In this document: one piece after another, positions 57,610-64,000 of the stretch
How positions within the stretch are numbered: the stretch's first letter is position 1
How the letters are laid out: each line of letters starts with the position of its first letter
Assembly (NCBI GenBank): GCA_034509925.1
Contig: CM067531.1
Span: forward strand, 6,405,319-6,469,318
From: Hirudinaria manillensis
Taxonomy: Eukaryota > Annelida > Clitellata > Hirudinida > Hirudinidae
Direction of reading: 5' to 3'
Length of the DNA: 64,000 nucleotides
Program-made: the position numbers and the translations under genes
Notes under the pieces: model-generated
The model's input: only the letters and a program-made list of their open reading frames with translations
Told to the model about the DNA's origin: nothing
The model's database searches: none

Positions 57610-60600
57610 TCATGACTCCTCTCCAGTTGCAAACGCAGGCGCCAACCTTTGGAAGCATTCTTTGGACGCCGCTGGGGCATTCCTCAGCATCCAATCATGA
57701 ACATCTTTAAGGTCGTACTTTGAAACCTTGCTCTCATGACACTTGTCTAAATCATAATCATCGGATGTCACGGCAACATCAGTCACTATGTAGAGGTCAC
57801 GTGTCCAGGCACACAAATCAGGAATTTTGAGTCCCTTTTCTGTGGGAATACGGGGCTCTATTACCGTAGTATAACCCCTTCTTCGTAATTCCCGTTCTAA
57901 TTCCCTAACGACAGCGTTGTGTCTCTCGTGCCTTGGGCCATCCGTTCTCGGGCATCTCTGGATCATGTGGCCCAGCGATTCGAAAGAATTGCAGCCCTCC
58001 CCGCATCTCCTTGAAGCCAGGGGATTCCATCTCGATGCTCGGAGTCTGCAGTGAAGGGCGGCCGCTCGGACTTTTATGCATTTGATGTATTGGCCAGATG
58101 GAACTCTTGGAACCGCTGATGAAATCCAATCACTCACTCCAATTCCTCTGGTGAATGATCTTAATCCATAACCGTCTACAGTTTTGTATAGGCTCTCTGA
58201 GGCCGCCACTTTCCAATCCAGTTTTGCTTGTTTTGCCTCCGACGTTCCAAATTTCCGGAATTCTCTCATGATCAGGGTGTTGTTCCTAAGAACATCCAAC
58301 AGGAATTCATCTTTACGACCACCTGTCTCAGAGAAGATATCTGTCAATCTATTTATTCTGAGCCGGGGAACCCATTGTTTAAGTGGAAGTATTCCCAGAC
58401 CACCGGATTTGACGGGAGCATGGTAAAATGGCTTTGGGACATCCTTTGGAAGATGAAGCCATTGTCTTGTTGCTTTCCTAATCGCGGTATCTGAGGAACT
58501 CAGAGAACCGAGGTTGACCTCGCCAAAGGTAAGTTGGTGAACGATGCTTGGTATCAGATGGACTTTTAGAATATATAGGCGTTGGCAAGGCTTAATTGGT
58601 GCTTTTGAAATGGAGTTGAGAGACTTTTGAATTTCATAACCTATCGACACTGGCTGCTTTCGAACTCCAATCTGTATCCCCAGGTATTTGTAAGTCTGTG
58701 AGACGTCTATTGCTTTGATATCCTGTGATTCGAATTTAATGTAGGGCGTAGGATTGATTATCCAGCGTTTTTCCTTGCAATGAGTTTCCGTTCGGAGTGT
58801 GGCGCACTTGTTTGGATTGATCTTAAGTCCTGCGCTGCCCATTGCAGTTTCAAGTTGCTCCATCAACTTCTTCATTCCGATGTCCGTTGTTGACATCACT
58901 ACCAGATCATCAGCGAATGCAATATAATTGCATGTGATCGCCGAATTTCTGCCAGCCGTGACACCAATTGATTGATCCAGTTCGCTGGTTATCATATCCA
59001 TGACCGCATTGAATAAGTGAGGGGACATCGGGTCTCCTTGACGAACTCCCCTTTTCACCTGTACCCCTCTAGTAAGTACTCCCTCGACTTTAAAGTGAAC
59101 CTCGCTTTCTTTGTACAGTTCCTCTAAGTAGTTTAGGAGGAGAGGTGGAGTGCCGAGTCTGGCAGCAGCCCTGAGGATAGATTTATGGGATACTGAGTCG
59201 AAAGCTTTGGTGACGTCGACAAATGTCAGGTTAAGTTTTTGGATCTGTTCTTTCTTTTTTTGAATTATTGATTTGATGAGAAAGAGATTTTGTGCAATGC
59301 CATCCCCCGGACAGAAAGCTTTTTGTCTCGATGAGAGGGGCCAATTCCCCAACATTCTACCTCCAAGGATGCGATGGAAGAGACGCGCCATAATCGGACC
59401 CACAGTGATAGGTCGATAATCGCTCGGAGTCGAGGCCTCTTTATTCTTCGGAATGAATGTGACGATTCCCGATTTGAATGATGCGGGAGGTACTCCAGTT
59501 AGCAACCAGAGAGACATGTGAACAGCCAGATCGTCATAACTGAATTTTGCAAGATGCCTTTTTCGAATGCCATCCTGTCCAGGGCTGTTGTCCTTTAGTC
59601 CCCGGAATGCGATCTCTACATCCCATCTGGTGATCGGATCTTGCATTTCTGTTGCGATGTCTCTGATCGTCACCAGAGGCCTGTCATCCTCCACCGATGT
59701 CTCCTCAAAGATCTCGCTCCAATAATCCGCCAACCCCGCAGGGAAAGCGCCTGTCTGGACTTCATATTCTCCTTTCAAAACCGAGTGCGCTGCCGATGTT
59801 GGACTTTTTCGGAAAAGTTTTTGCAGACTAGCATAGCACTTCTGTCGCTCTAACTTTTTTTGTTCCTTCTTTGACACCCTGATTTTTGTCTTCCGGAAAG
59901 TTCTGCATTGGTTTTCTGATTTGCTTTGGACATGATCGTTGTTTCTATGGGCACTCTCAGCACGATTGGCAGGTTGTTTGGGATCACTGCTATTGATCTT
60001 TTGTGGAACCTGAATTGAGATCCACTTTTCATATTCCTTATTAATCAGTGAGATTCTCTCTGTTCTCGGGAGCTTCTCGTTTATGAGGTTGGAGAACTCT
60101 TCACCATCTAGATGGATCATTTGGTATCTTTCAATCACAAACTGTTTCAACTTCAACTGATTGTCTATTGCCATTGAGTTACTGATTATTTTCTCTTGCT
60201 CCCCATTCGTAGGCGGCACTCCTAAAATCTGGTTTTCAGTCTTTCTCAAGGCCACAGAATCCTGAAAGGCATTGCTTAGAAGGCTCTTATAACCAGGCTT
60301 GTTTCTGATTCTCTTTATGCGCCTAACACTCACATCCGGGAAGTGTCTGGAGAGGGCGATATTGATTCTCTTCCTTTCCTGATCATTAAGTCCAGCTTCA
60401 GCTCTCGACATATTCCTCCATAGCTCTTTTGAATGTCCCGAGTGAACTTCCTCATATGATTCTTCGCACACAGAATTTCTACTCGCAGTCAGCTCAGTTG
60501 GACTCTCGGCTACTGACGTCTGAATATTTTCTGAGGACCTGGTTTTACTGATGCATTGCTGGAGAATAGTTCTGTATTCTGTCTGTCTCCTATGTCCTCG

Positions 60601-60927
60601 AATGGAGGCCAAAGTTCGGTGAGGGAAATGTTTGTGGAGTTCAATGTTGATGAATCTAACTCCTTGTTGCTTCAGTTCCATCTCCAACATTGCCATCACA
60701 TGGGATTCCTCTTTATCCCATCTACATTTTCCGTAGCTTTTCCCTAACCTTTTTGCGTGACACTGAACTGGATGGACGCGACTTTCGTGAATCTTTGCTC
60801 CTTTTGATGTTTTGAATTCCGCATCACAATATTCGCATTTTGGCTGTACAGTCACTGGAGTCTCAGAAGGGCCAGAACAGTCTTTCACCTTTGTGAGAGC
60901 CAACAAGGTGCGCGCGCGGGTTTGCAT
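57610..60927 (-). CDS. R2/R4-like non-LTR retrotransposon polyprotein (1,105 aa)
   Basis: This single ORF encodes the protein that copies element RNA into DNA at a nicked target. Domains: C2H2 finger CEYCDAEFKTSKGAKIHESR (about residues 30-53); two Myb-like or helical DNA-binding stretches (about 65-230, including FPDVSVRRIKRIRNKPGY); basic linker; RT (about 430-720) with SPGQDGIRKRHL, RPITVGPIMARLFHRI, FVDVTKAFDSVSHKS, RQGDPMSPHLFNAVMDM and catalytic FADDLVVMS (about 670); CCHC knuckle CNSFESLGHMIQRC (about 975); RHERHN; and the restriction-like endonuclease PDLCAW...DVAVTSD...KVSKYDL (about 1035-1065). All catalytic motifs look intact. The frame ends early: homologous C-terminal sequence continues in another frame downstream, so one indel near 57640 has cut roughly the last 40-70 residues. 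The start at 60927 precedes the finger by about 30 residues, as in relatives. Confidence 0.93.
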   Translation of the reverse strand: MQTRARTLLALTKVKDCSGPSETPVTVQPKCEYCDAEFKTSKGAKIHESRVHPVQCHAKRLGKSYGKCRWDKEESHVMAMLEMELKQQGVRFINIELHKHFPHRTLASIRGHRRQTEYRTILQQCISKTRSSENIQTSVAESPTELTASRNSVCEESYEEVHSGHSKELWRNMSRAEAGLNDQERKRINIALSRHFPDVSVRRIKRIRNKPGYKSLLSNAFQDSVALRKTENQILGVPPTNGEQEKIISNSMAIDNQLKLKQFVIERYQMIHLDGEEFSNLINEKLPRTERISLINKEYEKWISIQVPQKINSSDPKQPANRAESAHRNNDHVQSKSENQCRTFRKTKIRVSKKEQKKLERQKCYASLQKLFRKSPTSAAHSVLKGEYEVQTGAFPAGLADYWSEIFEETSVEDDRPLVTIRDIATEMQDPITRWDVEIAFRGLKDNSPGQDGIRKRHLAKFSYDDLAVHMSLWLLTGVPPASFKSGIVTFIPKNKEASTPSDYRPITVGPIMARLFHRILGGRMLGNWPLSSRQKAFCPGDGIAQNLFLIKSIIQKKKEQIQKLNLTFVDVTKAFDSVSHKSILRAAARLGTPPLLLNYLEELYKESEVHFKVEGVLTRGVQVKRGVRQGDPMSPHLFNAVMDMITSELDQSIGVTAGRNSAITCNYIAFADDLVVMSTTDIGMKKLMEQLETAMGSAGLKINPNKCATLRTETHCKEKRWIINPTPYIKFESQDIKAIDVSQTYKYLGIQIGVRKQPVSIGYEIQKSLNSISKAPIKPCQRLYILKVHLIPSIVHQLTFGEVNLGSLSSSDTAIRKATRQWLHLPKDVPKPFYHAPVKSGGLGILPLKQWVPRLRINRLTDIFSETGGRKDEFLLDVLRNNTLIMREFRKFGTSEAKQAKLDWKVAASESLYKTVDGYGLRSFTRGIGVSDWISSAVPRVPSGQYIKCIKVRAAALHCRLRASRWNPLASRRCGEGCNSFESLGHMIQRCPRTDGPRHERHNAVVRELERELRRRGYTTVIEPRIPTEKGLKIPDLCAWTRDLYIVTDVAVTSDDYDLDKCHESKVSKYDLKDVHDWMLRNAPAASKECFQRLAPAFATGEES

Positions 60928-61273
60928 TGTTTACTTCTTGTTCTTTCCGACGATTCTTCAAGTTGAATTAAATCCAAAAATTCACAAAAACATCGACTAG
61001 CAGACGTACTCGGAAGCAAACAAGCTTAAAATGACTTCTTTCTCTTCTGTTTTCCTGAAGTTGTGGAGTCTAGAACAATGCAAGATGTCGACAGAAAAAT
61101 TTACGCTGTTCAACTTCAGTTTTTCCCCTTTGAACTTGAGAATGGTCTCACAATCCTAAACGGAATGTAGGGGACACGAAATGGTCAGAAAAAAAGCAAA
61201 ACTGCCGCAAAAACCGTAAAATTATCGAAAATTCGCGAAAAACAGCCGCACGACCACTCGCTCGAGACGCGAA
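60928..61273 (-). other. 5' UTR of the minus-strand retrotransposon
   Basis: About 345 bp between the ATG and the (ATT)n tract is relatively CG-containing (for example CGCGAGTG-like runs at 61190-61270) and non-coding. It is probably the element's 5' UTR, with a boundary at the microsatellite. Confidence 0.55.
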
Positions 61274-61296
61274 ATATTATTATTATTATTATTATA
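61274..61296. repeat. (ATT)n tract at the 5' end of the retrotransposon
   Basis: About seven ATT units (TAA on the element's strand) lie exactly where the element's 5' end is expected. Confidence 0.8.
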
Positions 61297-62693
61297 TGTG
61301 TAAATATATTTGATTTAGTAATATTCCTTGGCTAGCTATTTCTCTCGATATGTTTTTAACGGAAGCCAATTTAAAAGCACTTAAAAGAGTAGAAATTTGT
61401 TTAATTCGTAAATAATATACGAGCAAAAATACGAACAAGTCATGCGACATTACACATATTATCAACTTTTAACTTTACAGCAAGATTAATATGCAGGGAG
61501 AGAATAATTGAAAGACGTGTTCGAGTAATAACCGGACCATCATGTCCATAAGTATATTCCGTAAAGAGACGGAAGTATCATCTTATTCGTTTGAATTTAC
61601 GTCATGCCTTTTCGGTACAGTTGGGCGTTGCAAATGCATGAATTTTTGATAGCAAGCAAATTGCTTCAGTGATCCAGGCATGGACTGTTGCCTTCCATGT
61701 GAAAACTTTCTTCAAATGCTCAGATAGTCTATTTTCGTGGAGCAATTGTTGGATTTTAACGGGAATATTTTATCAGTTAATCATCAAAATAGGGGAATAT
61801 CTGGGATTGGAACAGGTTATATTCTTCATTTATTGATGAATCTTTTCTAATGATTGTCGCGGCGATTCTAAGGACAATTTAAAATTAAGTGTATGCTTCG
61901 GTGTTGATAGTAGTCGCCATTTTCTTGTAAAATGTTCGCCATTGCCTGAATGCCAACAAATTGTGTTGGATGGTTTTCGCCCGAAATAACGTTTTGATAT
62001 TCAGTGTTCGATGTCAGCTTTCATTTCATAGGCGATTTCGCATGGAATTTATTTTATTTTTGCATCTGAATGGCATTGAATTTGAATTATTTCCAATTCT
62101 TCCCAGTTGAAAAAAAAACTGTTTGTAATAACGTTTTATTCGTGGAAGTCGCGAGTCGGTGGATTAGAAGAAATGGATTGAATACTGAAATTGTACGAGA
62201 AATTCTATGATGAAAATATTTTCAGGAAGTGCTTGGAGAGGCGATTCTCCCGAGCTCCAAGCACAGGAATGCTGCTCTTTCTACGAGTGAGTTGTTGATC
62301 GTGACATTCGCTAAGTACGTTGATATCTCGCAAGCACGAATCCTGTCTCATTCCAAACATTGATTTTAGCGTATCGATCGGAAGCACCAACTTTTGAGTC
62401 AATAATTGATAAAACAGAAATAAATGTTGGAAATTGAAAGCATTCATTGAGCTACAAAATAGGCATTTCAGAATTGCTGTTCATAAAGTGTCCTCCTCGA
62501 CTCGTACATTTCGCATCCTTGTCGCGATGTGACGATGTGCACATTGCACACATTGAGATTGTAACTAAGACTTTTCGTCTCAGAGCTCGAAAAGCATGCA
62601 ACATTGAACGCAGAAAATGAGCATCCGAATTAATTTTCAATTGCAAATATTATTACTCGCATAAGAATGAGATTGTCAACAACTGTCACACAG
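61297..62693. other. Intergenic or upstream intron of the stomatin gene
   Basis: No exon is recognised. AT-rich DNA, with several short open frames but no family match. Upstream exons encoding the stomatin N-terminus and start codon may be hidden here. Confidence 0.5.
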
Positions 62694-63088
62694 TTGCGAG
62701 CACATTCATTCGTGGAGAGAAGAACTTCTGCGGTTCTGTCCTGACCGTGTTAAGCTGGCTTCTAATTTTCCTCACTATGCCTCTATCGTTGTGTCTGTGC
62801 CTCAAGGTTTGCCATAGACTTATGGAGCATCTCGAGATAATGAACGTCGTCCTTCTATTTGAACAGGTAGTCCAAGAATACGAAAGGGCTGTCATATTCA
62901 GACTCGGAAGACTTTTACAGCATGGTGCAAAAGGACCTGGTAATGAATGGATTGATTAAAAGCTCAAAAAGTACCGTTCGTGTCCATTTTTAATCTCTTC
63001 GGCAGGATTATTCTTTGTCATTCCATGTACAGATTCCTATACAAAAGTTGATCTGAGGACAGTTTCATTCGATGTACCGCCACAAGAA
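62694..63088 (+). CDS. Stomatin/MEC-2-like SPFH protein, first recognisable exons
   Basis: Stomatins are monotopic membrane proteins that bind cholesterol and modulate ion channels. Exon 62694-62806 encodes a hydrophobic hairpin (VLTVLSWLLIFLTMPLS) with the conserved Pro and nearby Cys residues suited to palmitoylation. Exon 62867-62939 encodes VVQEYERAVIFRLGRL, the start of the SPFH/PHB domain, and AKGPG. Exon 63006-63088 encodes LFFVIPCTDSYTKVDLRTVS, then FDVPPQE. Phases are 0, 1, 0. The next expected block (VLTRDSVTVSVDAVVY-like) is not in the remaining window, so a long intron follows and the gene continues outside. The acceptor at 62693 is a choice among several. Confidence 0.92.
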
Positions 63089-63253
63089 GTTTGCAGTTTC
63101 ATTTATTTTCATAGCAAAATGTCGACTTCGTGTATTAACATGAAGATTAAAGGTTAAAATTGGAATCCATTACAATTGAACGCGCAAATATTGCTTGTTA
63201 ATGAATCGGAATTAGTACCTAAACGTTTATGGTGTGGAAACAGGTAAGCAAAT

Positions 63254-63303
<50 letters not shown>

Positions 63304-64000
63304 TGTCGTCATCGTCGTCGTCATCGTCAGCATCATCATTATTAATAGTAGCACTATTGTTATTTCTTCTGACCGAGCAATCAAATGATCCAAGGTCAAA
63401 CAATGAACTGAAATGTTACTTCCTAATATAATATGTATGTCCAACTCTGGGTATTGAGAAATGAAAAATTAATCAATCAGTCGATCAATCAATCAATCAA
63501 TCAATTAAACAAATTAAAAACTAAATTGATTCAAGCAAAAATATAATTCAGTCATTTCAGTTCAAGAGATTTTCTGTTTTAACTAATATTATGTATAGAA
63601 CCATTGTTGTCCCTTTCATTGCTTCATCCTCTCTGGTTCTTTCTTCTTTTAGTTTGTTTGAAATACTTCTGGCAAAGCTGCATACGTTCCTTATTTGAGA
63701 GGTTTTGATTTGGGATTTTTGATTTAAATACTTTAAATACTTAATGAGTATTACACCTTTTCAATTTGTAATGTCGTCCAAAATCGAGCTTCTAGTAATT
63801 AAGTTCTTATATTTAACGAGCAATGGTCTTGGTTTTGGAGAATCAACATATTTACCGATCGTAAACATTTTCACAATTTCTTCATCTATTGTATAGCTTA
63901 CTACATCTTTCAGAAGTCTTATCAAATTTTCTTTATTTTTGAGCGGAGGGGCAGCTTCGAAGTTGGGAAGGCAAATTTAGCTAGGGGCAAATTTTACAAA
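63089..64000 (+). other. Intron of the stomatin-like gene with simple repeats
   Basis: It contains an (ATC)n tract at about 63254-63303 with degenerate ATC/GTC continuation to 63340, and an (AATC)n tract at about 63470-63505. No exon was recognised to the end of the window. Confidence 0.6.

Noticed and set aside
62205-62646. Minus-strand frames upstream of the stomatin exons
   Set aside because: Two adjacent 64-80 codon frames have no homology I recognise and ordinary AT-rich composition; chance open frames.

Overview
The window is nuclear DNA of an invertebrate animal. The genes are split by short introns (mostly about 60-150 bp, GT-AG). The non-coding DNA is AT-rich and full of trinucleotide microsatellites. 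The proteins are metazoan: a ZU5/UPA ankyrin, a calmodulin relative, cytosolic ribosomal protein L10a and a MEC-2-type stomatin. I cannot name the phylum from the sequence alone.

Layout. 248-7365 (+): the 3' two thirds of an ankyrin gene (last ANK repeats, two ZU5 domains, UPA, acidic tail), with no death domain visible. 7366-9579: intergenic, with a possible MITE-like inverted-repeat element. 9580-10370 (+): a calmodulin-like gene with altered EF-hands. 10519-19343: a transposon cluster. It holds two complete small LTR retrotransposons that encode only a SAP-domain protein; each has near-identical LTRs, a 4-bp target duplication, a PBS-like site and a polypurine tract. Between them lie three pieces of endonuclease-type (R2/R4/Dong-like) non-LTR elements, all abutting (TAA)n tracts. 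20123-20820: an uninterrupted (ATC)n tract of about 698 bp. 22782-22950: a solo LTR with a 5-bp target duplication. 23240-29111: a graveyard of Gypsy gag/pol fragments and a fragment of another transposon protein family.

29112-57157: the dominant structure, a head-to-tail array of about 5.6 units of about 4,982 bp. Each unit carries a complete four-exon RPL10A gene followed by a short duplication of its last exon, a Gypsy integrase tail, and pieces of a non-LTR element (a C2H2-finger N-terminal ORF and a reverse-transcriptase fragment). Units look nearly identical, but the second differs from the others at several positions, including conserved RPL10A residues.

57610-60927 (-): a nearly full-length endonuclease-type non-LTR retrotransposon ORF (1,105 aa; C2H2, RT with FADD, CCHC knuckle, PD-D endonuclease), frameshifted close to its C-terminus. 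62694-63088 (+): the first recognisable exons of a stomatin/MEC-2 family gene that runs off the window.

Host genes appear to be single transcription units. The window's character comes from mobile elements and from segmental amplification of a ribosomal-protein gene whose unit has accumulated transposon debris.
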